Both the position numbers and the translations under genes were made by a program. A DNA stretch of 64,000 nt from Spongiimicrobium salis (GTDB taxonomy: Bacteria > Bacteroidota > Bacteroidia > Flavobacteriales > Flavobacteriaceae), in the NCBI RefSeq assembly GCF_043678055.1, contig NZ_JBHEQA010000002.1, positions 992,001-1,056,000 of the forward strand, read 5' to 3'. The notes under the pieces were generated by a model. That model was not told the DNA's origin. It saw only the letters and a list, made by a program, of their open reading frames with translations, and ran no database searches. Each line of letters begins with the position of its first letter. Position 1 is the first letter of the stretch. Positions 1-8,387 of this stretch are shown here, in pieces.

Positions 1-1
1 A

Positions 2-1612
2 CAAGGGGTGCTCGTAGCACCGGGTACCATTGGGGAAATCTGTATTGCCGGGGATGGCGTTACCGAAGGATACTGGAAACGACCTGATCTGACCTTGGAA
101 AAATTCATCCCAAATCCATTTAATGCTGCCCTTGGAACTACCTTATACCGTTCGGGGGATTTAGGACGATTACTTCCCAATGGAGAATTGCAATGTTTAG
201 GGCGTATTGATCATCAAGTGAAGATAAGAGGACATCGTATTGAGTTGGGTGAAATTGAAGATGTTGTACATCGTTTGGAAGGGGTTCATAGCGCTGTGGT
301 CCTTGTACATGACAATCGTCTCGTGGCCAATATTGTACCTATTGCTAAAGAAGAGCTGCCCGAGAACCACATGGTGCTTTGGAAACAGGAAGTCACAGCA
401 CAGCTTCCTCCTCATATGGTTCCTTATGACTTTAAGCTGTTTACGGAATTCCCAACAACCTTAAATGGAAAAATAGATCGGAAAGCACTATTAAAATCCG
501 ATTCGGAAACTACCGAAAATCATTCTTTTACCGGCCCTAGAAATAAAACTGAGGCCTTGCTCAGTCGTATTTGGGAAGAGTGTCTGGAAATGGAGAAGAT
601 TGATGTTTTTAGCGATTTCTTTGAATTGGGAGGACATTCCCTTCTCGCCTTAAGGATTATGACCCAGATAGAAAAAGAAACGGGAAAACGCCTGGCTATT
701 TCTTCTTTATTGGAATATCCAACCATAGCGAAATTGGCTTCGTTCATCGCTATTCATGATGAACCAACCGCTCTGGATTCTCTGGTTCCCATAAAAGAGG
801 GAGGTAACAAAACGCCTCTTTATATTGTGCATGGGGGCGATTACAATGTTCTCATTTTTCATGCCTTGGCAAAAAACTTGGATGATGACCAACCGGTTTA
901 TGGATTACAGGCCAAAGGTCTTAACGGCATAGATGAACCCCATGATTGTGTGAAGGAAATGGCTTCTGATTATATTAAAGAAATTATGAAGGCAAATCCG
1001 GAGGGTCCTTATGCTCTGGCAGGCTATTCCTTTGGGGGAGTCATTGCTTTTGAAATGGCGAGACAACTTACTGCCCAAGGAAAAAAAGTAAATACAGTTG
1101 CCTTATTGGACAGTTATGTATTTCCAAATTATTACTACGCCTCTCCTTTGAAGAAAAAAATGGTATCCGCATTGTATTTAGTAGGGAAAGTAGGTTTTGC
1201 TATAAAAACCATGTTTTACAGTGTATCACATTTTAAGCGAAGAATGCGCCTGCTTAAAAATGGCCTATACCATCATTATCTAAAACTTAAACACGGGAAG
1301 GAAAAACATCATGAAATGTTGTACAATTGGCCTTTGAAATTAGATACCATGCACCATCAGGCCATTTGTCGTTACCATATGGTTCCACAGGATATTGAGG
1401 TGGACCTATTCAGGGTCTCTACCAATGATATTTACTTTGCACATGACCCTAAGTATCTCGGTTGGAAAAAATTTGCCTTAAAAGGAGTTCAAAAGCATAT
1501 GATTCCCGGAAATCATCAGGATATGTTTTCGTCTCCCAATGTGGAAACCATGGGAAGAACAATGCAAGAGATTTTAGATGTGCGTGATGGCAAAACCAAA
1601 GATAAAAGATAG
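2..1612 (+). CDS. Non-ribosomal peptide synthetase, C-terminal part (A-PCP-TE), 5' end outside window
   Basis: The frame is already open at base 2, so this is the 3' part of a larger gene; a GTG at 8 is not a credible start. Residues 1-160 are the end of an adenylation domain: YRSGDL (A7), GRIDHQVKIRGHRIELGEIE (A8) and NGKIDRK (A10, with the catalytic Lys). A carrier domain follows with LGGHSLL, Ser at about residue 213 being the phosphopantetheine site. The last 270 residues are a thioesterase with the nucleophile elbow GYSFGG (Ser about 343) and a late GNHQDM His (about 504). This is therefore the termination module, releasing a peptide or acyl product. The product cannot be predicted because the substrate-specifying part of the A domain is missing. 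The stop codon abuts the stop of the convergent next gene. Confidence 0.95.
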   Translation, partial: QGVLVAPGTIGEICIAGDGVTEGYWKRPDLTLEKFIPNPFNAALGTTLYRSGDLGRLLPNGELQCLGRIDHQVKIRGHRIELGEIEDVVHRLEGVHSAVVLVHDNRLVANIVPIAKEELPENHMVLWKQEVTAQLPPHMVPYDFKLFTEFPTTLNGKIDRKALLKSDSETTENHSFTGPRNKTEALLSRIWEECLEMEKIDVFSDFFELGGHSLLALRIMTQIEKETGKRLAISSLLEYPTIAKLASFIAIHDEPTALDSLVPIKEGGNKTPLYIVHGGDYNVLIFHALAKNLDDDQPVYGLQAKGLNGIDEPHDCVKEMASDYIKEIMKANPEGPYALAGYSFGGVIAFEMARQLTAQGKKVNTVALLDSYVFPNYYYASPLKKKMVSALYLVGKVGFAIKTMFYSVSHFKRRMRLLKNGLYHHYLKLKHGKEKHHEMLYNWPLKLDTMHHQAICRYHMVPQDIEVDLFRVSTNDIYFAHDPKYLGWKKFALKGVQKHMIPGNHQDMFSSPNVETMGRTMQEILDVRDGKTKDKR

Positions 1613-4600
1613 TTATTTCATTCTCTTTTTTCTATAAAATGTGAAGCCTATGAGTATGGATGTGACTATCACTATACTTCCTATTAAAAATAGGTTATAA
1701 CTCCTCAATGAAATCGAAGCATTATCACCTAAAATGTAAAAACTTCCCCAGTAAAAAGGATGGGACCTTGAAGAGGAGGCAGTATCAAGAAACGTTAATT
1801 TTGCATTTTGGAGAGCTTTTGATTTCGTGTATCCTTTCCTCAAGTTCTGGTAAAACAATTTCATCAATTCCGGAGCTACCTGATCCGAAACCTCCCAACT
1901 ACTTAATAGTAAACTTTTGGTTCCTGCATATTGGAACGTATTTCCGAGACTCATAATACCTTCTCCCGAACTTACTTTACCCGTACCCGTATTACAAGCA
2001 CTCAATACCGCTAAATCAGCAGGTAAATCCAATGCAAATAATTCATGACTGTATAAAAAGTTATCTTCAATGGTATCTGCACTTTGCGTAAAGTAAAGTT
2101 TGGAATTCTCTGGATTTACATGATCTACCTCTCCGTGCAATGCTAAATGCAATATCGCATATTTAGAAGCTTGAGATTTAAAATTAGCTTCTACCGCCTC
2201 TTTACCATAGTAATATGTTCCGTCAATAATTTTAGCGATTTCCTTTATTTCCGCTCTTGTACCTGGAAGATCGTCTCCGCTATCCCTTAAGGTGGAAAGC
2301 CTTAACACACTTCCTGAATCCACTTCAGTAAGGTCCGAAAAGGAGAATGCCAAACATTCGTTGGAAACACTCTTTTCCCTTTGAAAAGATCCGAAAAGAA
2401 CATTCGCTGAATTACCATAGCTAATAGGAAACCGTTTCAAAAAATAAGAAAGTTCTTTAGGGTTGTTGGAGATATCCATTTGGGTTAACAGCAATTCGAA
2501 ATTCAAGTTCCACAGTACTCCATCCGGAACAATAATTAATTCTTCCCCCCTCACTTCTTGAACAATGGGTTCCACTAGCATACGATATAATTCATGTCCT
2601 ACCTCCTTGAACAGAACGATATCTTTATTTGTCATTGCATTTCTGAAAGATGTTATCTTGCTTTCTAAAAACTCAGTGTTCAACGCTTTGACATGAAATG
2701 CGTCTTTAGATACAACAAAAGCATAGGAAATACTATCTATTTGCACATATTCCAACAAAGAAGTTTTTGGAGGAAGTCTTTTTTGAATTTCATGTGGTCC
2801 CAACACATCATTCTTATATTTAAATTCAAAGTAATTGGGATATTGCACCTGAATACTTTCTAAAAGAGAATCGTGGCTACGATTGATTTTAAACAATTGT
2901 TCTTGATAACCTTTTAAGCTTTCCTGCTCAGAGGTGGAGAGCGGATTGTTCATGTTGACAATCTTTGAACTGTAATATGCTCTTTTCTTTTTTAAATTAA
3001 GTTCCGTTTCCAAAACTGTACTGGGCATGCCAGCAAAGGAACTAGCAGCATCTTCTTTAAGCAATTCCTTTAAAATATTGAATTTGCTTTTTTCTGCATA
3101 ATAAAAGGCGTTTAGATTTGCCGAGTCATTTTCGGTACGGTTCATTAGACTGGTTCGTATGGCACTATGATAGATAAATTGCGTCTCTTTGGCATACCGT
3201 ATTTTGTCCGAATACTGGCTATAGTATTTCCGCATATTATCAATTACCTCATCCGCCTTTCGATATTCTTTTAGTGCTTTATGAAGCATTTCAACATTTC
3301 CATCCTTTAGGTAGTTTTCCAAATGAATTTTTGCAGTTAACTTGGACAATTCAAGGTATTGTTCGTTGTAAACATACCTATCTTCGTCGCCATTATGTTC
3401 CAAACCTTTAAAATTTGAATGGGCTAATTCTACACTAGCCGTATCCAAATGCATTTTGGCTTTTGAAAATTGTTTACGTTTTAAATAACTGTGCCCTACT
3501 ATAATTTCACTTGCAATACGCCTAGGATTTCCCTTAGGAAAGAGTTTTTTATTCATTTCTAGGCTTTTCTCCCAAAATATTTTGGATAAAGAATCTTGAC
3601 TAAGATCATCATAACTTAACGCAAGCCCTTCATATATGCCTGCAATTCTATAATGCCCATCCGGATACTTATTTTTATAGATGTCCAATGCCTTTTCATA
3701 ATAGGTTATCGACCTATTATACTGCTTGTTTTCTGCATAATAGTTCCCTAAATAATCAAAAGCGGATGCCGTTTTTTCATGATGTTCCCCAAGGGTTTTT
3801 CTATTCAATTCCAAAGCTCTTAAGGCATATGCAATAGCCTTATCAGTATCTCCCAATTCATGGTATATAATGGATAGGTTTTTTAGGGTGACTTCTGCAT
3901 CAAAATGATCTCTACCATATATTTCATGCAACAAAGTCAGTGACTTTTCAGCGTATTCCAGCGCGTTCTCATATTGGTTTATTTTCCTATAATCATTTGA
4001 GATATTAATATATATTCTTCCTATAAAAGGATGTTTCTCACCATAAGCAACCAAACCTACTTCGAGTGCTTTTTTATTAAAAGCTATTGATTTTTTGTAA
4101 TTGGAAAGGTTTTTATGCAACGCTCCCAAATTCATATAATTATCGGCTATTTTAGGATGTTTGGGTCCAAAAATTTGAATATTGATTTCATTTGCCTTTT
4201 CGAAATTCGGAAGGGCTGCCTCATAGTTTCCAAGTCCATTGTACGCAATTCCCAGGTTTGAATATAGATTTGCCTTTTGTCCATCGTTATCTATTTGCTT
4301 TTCTTCTAAAAGATGAATACCCTTGATAGAATATTCAAGTGTTTTTTGGAAATCCCCTTTGCGAATAGAGATATACGCTATATTGTTGATTTCTCTAACT
4401 ACCGCAAGTTCTTCATTGGGCAACTTTTGAAATACTTCCAATGATTTTTCTAAATATTCCTCGGACGTATCAAAATCGGAAAGATCAAGTTCGTAGTAAT
4501 ATGAAATTAGGTCATATGCTTGACCTTCTTCATACGTTAATCTCCCTACCTCATTTTTAAGCGTTTTTAAACTTGTTCGCAATCTCGAATATGCCTTCTT

Positions 4601-4870
4601 ATAATCGCGCGTATTTAGATAACAGTTGGCCTCTCCATTATAACATGATGCCCCTCTCTCCCATAATTTTGATGAAATATACCCATCAGCAGCTGTATTA
4701 TATAACTCGGCTGCTTTTCTATACTTTCGTTCCTTGAATAAAGAATCAGCCTCCTTTTTCATGTTAAAAAATGGAATTGTATCCTTAGCGGTTTGGGCTT
4801 GGCTGCTTACCATACAATACATGAAGGTCATTAGCAGAAAGCTCAACCTATTTCTAGTCCGTTTATTCAT
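1613..4870 (-). CDS. TPR-repeat CHAT-domain (caspase-like) protease, membrane-anchored
   Basis: 1085 residues from the ATG at 4870; an upstream in-frame TTG at 4900 is less likely because the signal sequence (MNKRTRNRLSFLLMTFMYCM, then SSQAQ) starts at the ATG. Residues about 40-500 are tandem TPRs of the kinesin-light-chain/TPR_12 type (repeated GxYxxAxxxxxKALEI patterns). A helical linker follows, then a C-terminal CHAT domain with the His of LALHGE (about 911) and the Cys of LSACNTG (about 958). Both dyad residues of the caspase fold are thus present. A single transmembrane helix (LFLIGSIVIVTSILIGFTF) and a basic tail end the protein. Family knowledge: CHAT domains are cysteine proteases often triggered through their TPR part. 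The topology suggests periplasmic TPR and protease domains, but this is inferred. No substrate candidate, CRISPR locus or gasdermin-like gene is adjacent. Confidence 0.88.
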   Translation of the reverse strand: MNKRTRNRLSFLLMTFMYCMVSSQAQTAKDTIPFFNMKKEADSLFKERKYRKAAELYNTAADGYISSKLWERGASCYNGEANCYLNTRDYKKAYSRLRTSLKTLKNEVGRLTYEEGQAYDLISYYYELDLSDFDTSEEYLEKSLEVFQKLPNEELAVVREINNIAYISIRKGDFQKTLEYSIKGIHLLEEKQIDNDGQKANLYSNLGIAYNGLGNYEAALPNFEKANEINIQIFGPKHPKIADNYMNLGALHKNLSNYKKSIAFNKKALEVGLVAYGEKHPFIGRIYINISNDYRKINQYENALEYAEKSLTLLHEIYGRDHFDAEVTLKNLSIIYHELGDTDKAIAYALRALELNRKTLGEHHEKTASAFDYLGNYYAENKQYNRSITYYEKALDIYKNKYPDGHYRIAGIYEGLALSYDDLSQDSLSKIFWEKSLEMNKKLFPKGNPRRIASEIIVGHSYLKRKQFSKAKMHLDTASVELAHSNFKGLEHNGDEDRYVYNEQYLELSKLTAKIHLENYLKDGNVEMLHKALKEYRKADEVIDNMRKYYSQYSDKIRYAKETQFIYHSAIRTSLMNRTENDSANLNAFYYAEKSKFNILKELLKEDAASSFAGMPSTVLETELNLKKKRAYYSSKIVNMNNPLSTSEQESLKGYQEQLFKINRSHDSLLESIQVQYPNYFEFKYKNDVLGPHEIQKRLPPKTSLLEYVQIDSISYAFVVSKDAFHVKALNTEFLESKITSFRNAMTNKDIVLFKEVGHELYRMLVEPIVQEVRGEELIIVPDGVLWNLNFELLLTQMDISNNPKELSYFLKRFPISYGNSANVLFGSFQREKSVSNECLAFSFSDLTEVDSGSVLRLSTLRDSGDDLPGTRAEIKEIAKIIDGTYYYGKEAVEANFKSQASKYAILHLALHGEVDHVNPENSKLYFTQSADTIEDNFLYSHELFALDLPADLAVLSACNTGTGKVSSGEGIMSLGNTFQYAGTKSLLLSSWEVSDQVAPELMKLFYQNLRKGYTKSKALQNAKLTFLDTASSSRSHPFYWGSFYILGDNASISLRSYNLFLIGSIVIVTSILIGFTFYRKKRMK

Positions 4871-5292
4871 ATCAATTTTATAATTTTCAAGGTATTTCAA
4901 AGGCTATAAACCTCATAAAACAATAGAATTTACACTCCTTAAAATCACTTTTTTTATGCTATTGGAGATTTTTCATAAGCACTTTATACTGCAATGTTAT
5001 TTTTAAGAAATGTATTCTTCTCAAAAAACTCATTACATTGATCTATTAATCAATGGTAATCAGCAATATAAAGATTAGTAATCTGTAAAAGTTTATCTCA
5101 TTTTTTCAGATTAATCGTGTTGGGGTTGCGTTGATATCATACCTTATAATAAGAAACGAAGGTAGTGAATAATCTATAAAAAATGCCCGCTACATTAAAT
5201 ATGTTCTGAATATCTCCTCTATAAATGAACCTATTGTTTTTCTTCTTGTTAAAAATTTTCGCACGACAATTCATGGGTTTTAATTTCCTCCT
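4871..5292. other. Non-coding interval upstream of the CHAT gene
   Basis: 422 bp, AT-rich, with stops in all frames and no credible small gene. It contains an inverted repeat at 5037-5054 (ATTGAT, 6 bp, ATCAAT) and a TGATATCA palindrome at 5132-5139. No good TAnnTTTG box for the CHAT gene was found; CAAAGGCTA at 4898-4906 on the plus strand is one base too long. No terminator with a clear U-tract was seen after the LytTR gene, which ends at 5293. Confidence 0.6.
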
Positions 5293-6057
5293 TTAGCGAT
5301 CCAGCCATAGTTTAAATTCTTGCGCCCTGCTATTGGAGGTAATCAAAGTGCTTTCCATAGTCCTTAAAATCACCTCTACCCTATTTTTTACATAGGGCCT
5401 GTATTGTATAATAAAATTGATGTTCACAATTTCACTGCGATTGATTTGAAAAAAATCTTTCGGATCCAATTCCAATTGGATATGCCGTAGCGATTTATTG
5501 ATAATATGTTTCTGCTGTTGCTGATCAACGGCAAAGACAAAATCGCCTTGTGCTTGAAAATATGCAACCTCTTGTATTTGAAGAATATGTACTCCACTTC
5601 TTTTTTTTATTAAATAGGTATTTCTGTAGGTCCGTCCCTCCCCTTTATTTCTCATTATTTTGTTCAAATCTGAGATAATTTTGCCGTGTTCTCCTGAAAA
5701 CAGTGTTTCATACTTATTCCAAATACGTAAAAACTCTTCTTCACTATAAGGCTTAAGTAAATAGGCGATCCCATTAGAAGTAAAGGCCTTTTGAAAATAG
5801 GCATTGTAGGCTGTTGAAAAGATAATGGGGCACTTTAAGGGATAACGGTCGAGCAGTTCAAATACGTTTCCATCCAATAATTCAATATCAGAAAAGAGGA
5901 TGTCAGGGGAATATTTTTCTAAGTATCTTTCTAGGTCCACAACACTTCTCAACCAATGAATGTCAGCCCTCCAAGCCACTTTTCGAACAAAGCCGACCAA
6001 TTTTTCATACGCCAATTTTTCGTCCTCGATTATAGCTATATGTTGGGGTAACTGCAT
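5293..6057 (-). CDS. LytTR-family response regulator
   Basis: 254 residues. An N-terminal receiver domain starts HIAIIEDE, with the phospho-acceptor Asp in LFSDIELLDG (about residue 56), and has the conserved Lys in YLLKPYS. The C-terminal LytTR DNA-binding domain (about 148-250) begins YLIKKRSGVHILQIQEVAYF and contains the FFQINRSEIVN segment. The start ATG overlaps the kinase stop (TAATG on the minus strand), so translation is probably coupled to the upstream histidine kinase. LytTR proteins bind paired 9-bp direct repeats about 21 bp apart. Such a pair (CCAGTTCA twice) lies at 7163-7191 between this operon and the divergent ABC operon, so that operon is the most likely target. Confidence 0.95.
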   Translation of the reverse strand: MQLPQHIAIIEDEKLAYEKLVGFVRKVAWRADIHWLRSVVDLERYLEKYSPDILFSDIELLDGNVFELLDRYPLKCPIIFSTAYNAYFQKAFTSNGIAYLLKPYSEEEFLRIWNKYETLFSGEHGKIISDLNKIMRNKGEGRTYRNTYLIKKRSGVHILQIQEVAYFQAQGDFVFAVDQQQQKHIINKSLRHIQLELDPKDFFQINRSEIVNINFIIQYRPYVKNRVEVILRTMESTLITSNSRAQEFKLWLDR

Positions 6058-7106
6058 TACTTGCTGAAGATTTTAATTTGAGGTAAATGAATGCTAAAAA
6101 CAGCATCGTCTATAATTTTAATTGGACCTTTGGAAAGGTATTCATATCTCCCCATCAGGGAACTCAAACCCTTCCCCAAACGACCTTCAACCCTTTGTTT
6201 GGGACATTTCTTATGATGTACTATAATTACATCGGGCATGATTCTTATATAAATGTGAAGGGGGTTTTCCATACTCCCCGAATTGTGCTTGATCGCATTT
6301 TCTACAAGGCCTTGCAATGCTACAGGGGGAATAACATACCGGTCTATATCAACAACGGAAACTTCTTGATGAAAAATATACATTTCACCGTAGCGTTGTT
6401 GTATCAGATACGTATAATCTTCCAGGAAATTTAATTCTTTTCGCAAGGGCACCACATTTTCTTCTATCTCTTCCAAGGTATATCGATACAATTTGGATAA
6501 ACTATGCAAGTAACGTTTTGACGCCTCAGGGTCTTTATCTATTAAAGTATCCAAAGCGTTTAAGTTATTGAATAAAAAGTGGGGGTTGATTTGAGATTTT
6601 AGTGCTTTAACCTCCATTTTTAGCTTTTCGGATTCCAATTTTTCAATTTTTGCCTTATTTCTAACGCGATCTTTTATGAACCAATAGAGGAAAGAAAGTA
6701 CAAAAGCATTGAGCAATAACACATTTAGAGGACCAAATAGCATGCTGTTCTCTCCTAAAAACTCAGCAACGAAAAAAGTAGGAAAGCCATTGATGCCATT
6801 AAGGTAAAGGGCAAAAACACTTGCTCGAAAAGCCTCTCCTCCCAAGGCGAACAAAGCAAAATATCCAATATACAAATACCATTTCTTGGTATTACAGAAG
6901 TTGGGAGCCATCCAGAAGGCATTGCTATAAAAAATAAGGGGAACGGCCAAAGCCATATGTGGTGCAACGGACTGGGGCAGGAAGCTTTTGGAAAACCAAG
7001 TAGATGTCCAAGAAACATTGATACTCATAAAATACAGGAGCCAAAGGGCACTATGGATATACCATTCCGGTTCAAAAAAAATACGACGAATTTGTTTACT
7101 GGCCAT
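6057..7106 (-). CDS. LytS/YehU-type sensor histidine kinase (His_kinase family)
   Basis: 349 residues from the ATG at 7106; a TTG at 7142 would add 12 residues and is not preferred. The N-terminal ~165 residues are four or so hydrophobic segments (for example SALWLLYFMSINV and LYIGYFALFALGGEAF). A coiled segment precedes the signature SQINPHFLFNNLNALD, whose His is the phosphorylation site of the LytS-type family. The HATPase part contains LVENAIKHN (N box) and GKGLSSLMGRYEYL (G box). It is a membrane kinase without a recognisable periplasmic sensor, so the stimulus probably reaches it through the membrane or a partner such as the neighbouring ABC system. It pairs with the LytTR regulator immediately downstream. 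Confidence 0.94.
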   Translation of the reverse strand: MASKQIRRIFFEPEWYIHSALWLLYFMSINVSWTSTWFSKSFLPQSVAPHMALAVPLIFYSNAFWMAPNFCNTKKWYLYIGYFALFALGGEAFRASVFALYLNGINGFPTFFVAEFLGENSMLFGPLNVLLLNAFVLSFLYWFIKDRVRNKAKIEKLESEKLKMEVKALKSQINPHFLFNNLNALDTLIDKDPEASKRYLHSLSKLYRYTLEEIEENVVPLRKELNFLEDYTYLIQQRYGEMYIFHQEVSVVDIDRYVIPPVALQGLVENAIKHNSGSMENPLHIYIRIMPDVIIVHHKKCPKQRVEGRLGKGLSSLMGRYEYLSKGPIKIIDDAVFSIHLPQIKIFSK

Positions 7107-7162
7107 TTCTAATAAGACGAAGAACAACTTACTTTGTAACAATACTTAATCGTCTTATACAT

Positions 7163-7191
7163 CCAGTTCACTGCTCAAAATGCCCAGTTCA
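7163..7191. promoter_or_regulatory. Candidate LytTR binding site: direct repeat CCAGTTCA, 21-bp period
   Basis: CCAGTTCA occurs at 7163-7170 and 7184-7191, exactly 21 bp apart in the same orientation. LytTR regulators such as AgrA bind two 9-bp direct repeats with a GTT core separated by about 12 bp, the same geometry. The site sits in the 139-bp divergent region between the kinase start (7106) and the small-protein/ABC operon (7246). It could serve either side; the match to the outer bases of the consensus is only partial. Confidence 0.55.
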
Positions 7192-7245
7192 AGTAAAAGC
7201 TAAAACGCTCCTGTAACCATTACCCGATCAACTCGTGTAATCTAC

Positions 7246-7488
7246 ATGAGAAATACCATAGCCATCAAATTGATTTTCATTATGCTCCTATCCCTTTTAA
7301 GTCTAGGGAAAGAGCTTTATCCGATCCTGTCCCTATACCTTAAAACTAAAATGTGTCAAGTGCAGTTACACAAGCTCAGGGGGAACGTCCCAAATCCCCT
7401 TTTGAACAAAATCTTGGATAAAATTGACCTCAACGCCATGGAGCATAAAAAAATCGCCTACTGCCAATCTTTAAAACAAAACTTATGA
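7246..7488 (+). CDS. Small membrane or secreted protein heading the ABC operon
   Basis: 80 residues, not recognised as a known family. The first ~30 residues are hydrophobic after a short basic start (MRNTIAIKLIFIMLLSLLSL), either a signal peptide or a single membrane anchor. The remainder is basic and polar with two Cys. Its TGA overlaps the ATG of the ABC ATPase gene (ATGA at 7485-7488), the arrangement of translationally coupled operon partners, which is the main reason to believe it is real. It could be a small accessory subunit or a substrate of the exporter. No homologue can be named from sequence alone. Confidence 0.55.
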   Translation: MRNTIAIKLIFIMLLSLLSLGKELYPILSLYLKTKMCQVQLHKLRGNVPNPLLNKILDKIDLNAMEHKKIAYCQSLKQNL

Positions 7489-8369
7489 GTTTATCGATAC
7501 AAAATTTATCTAAAGCATACCCCAATGGGGTTACCGCTATTGACAATCTTTCTATTGAGATCAAGAATGGGATGTTTGGACTCTTAGGGCCAAATGGAGC
7601 AGGAAAATCTAGTTTAATGCGCACTATAGCCACACTACAAAAACCCGATCTCGGCACTATTCATTTTAACAATATCAATGTACTGAAAGACGAATTTAAT
7701 TTGCGTAAGGTATTAGGGTACCTTCCACAAGAATTTAGCGTATACCCAAAAGTCTCCGCTGAAAAATTGTTAGACTATTTTGCGACTTTAAAAGGGGTTT
7801 CTTCTAGGAAAGATCGCCAACGCATAACGCAGTATGTCCTAGAATTGACCAACCTCTATGATGTTCGCAAAAAACATGTGAGTGGATATTCCGGAGGTAT
7901 GAAACAACGCTTTGGTATTGCCCAAGTATTGCTCAACAAACCCGAATTAATTATTGTGGACGAGCCCACTGCTGGCTTGGATCCCGCTGAGCGTAATCGC
8001 TTTTTAAACGTTCTAAGGGAAGTAGGTACCACCAATACCGTTATTTTATCTACGCATATCGTAGATGACGTGAAAGAGCTTTGCACTGATATGGCCATCA
8101 TGGGGAAAGGTAAAATTTTGTTGAAAAGCAGTCCGTCCGCAGCGACAGCAGCAATTGAGGGTCGTATTTGGCAAAAGTCCATAGCTCATGAAAAATTAGT
8201 CGCTGTATCCGACGAGTTCCATGTACTCTCATCGCACTATAACCCTGACAATACACTGAGTATTCGCATGTATTCAGAAGAACAACCCGATGAACATGCT
8301 ATTCCAGTCACCCCCAATTTAGAAGATGTGTACTTCATAACCCTTCAAAATTTAACCGTTCCCCAATAA
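7485..8369 (+). CDS. ABC transporter ATP-binding protein
   Basis: 294 residues with a full set of ABC ATPase motifs: Walker A GPNGAGKSS (about 36-44), Q-loop in LGYLPQEFSVYP, signature YSGGMKQR, Walker B LIIVDEPTAGLDP, and H-loop in ILSTHIVDD. The C-terminal ~85 residues are the accessory domain typical of ABC-2 type exporters. The ATG overlaps the preceding small gene by 4 bp. The permease-peptidase fusion starts 18 bp after the stop, so the two form one transporter. Such Bacteroidota ABC-2/M1 systems are of unknown substrate. Confidence 0.95.
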   Translation: MSLSIQNLSKAYPNGVTAIDNLSIEIKNGMFGLLGPNGAGKSSLMRTIATLQKPDLGTIHFNNINVLKDEFNLRKVLGYLPQEFSVYPKVSAEKLLDYFATLKGVSSRKDRQRITQYVLELTNLYDVRKKHVSGYSGGMKQRFGIAQVLLNKPELIIVDEPTAGLDPAERNRFLNVLREVGTTNTVILSTHIVDDVKELCTDMAIMGKGKILLKSSPSAATAAIEGRIWQKSIAHEKLVAVSDEFHVLSSHYNPDNTLSIRMYSEEQPDEHAIPVTPNLEDVYFITLQNLTVPQ

Positions 8370-8387
8370 TCTAAACCGCTTTCAAAT

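Noticed and set aside
1613..4870. TPR-CHAT protein as a Craspase/type III-E CRISPR component or gasdermin activator
   Set aside because: No cas gene, repeat array or gasdermin-like frame is nearby, and the signal peptide plus membrane anchor do not fit.
5132..5139. TGATATCA palindrome upstream of the CHAT gene
   Set aside because: It lacks the 2-bp spacer of the regulon dyad and has no properly placed -7 box.
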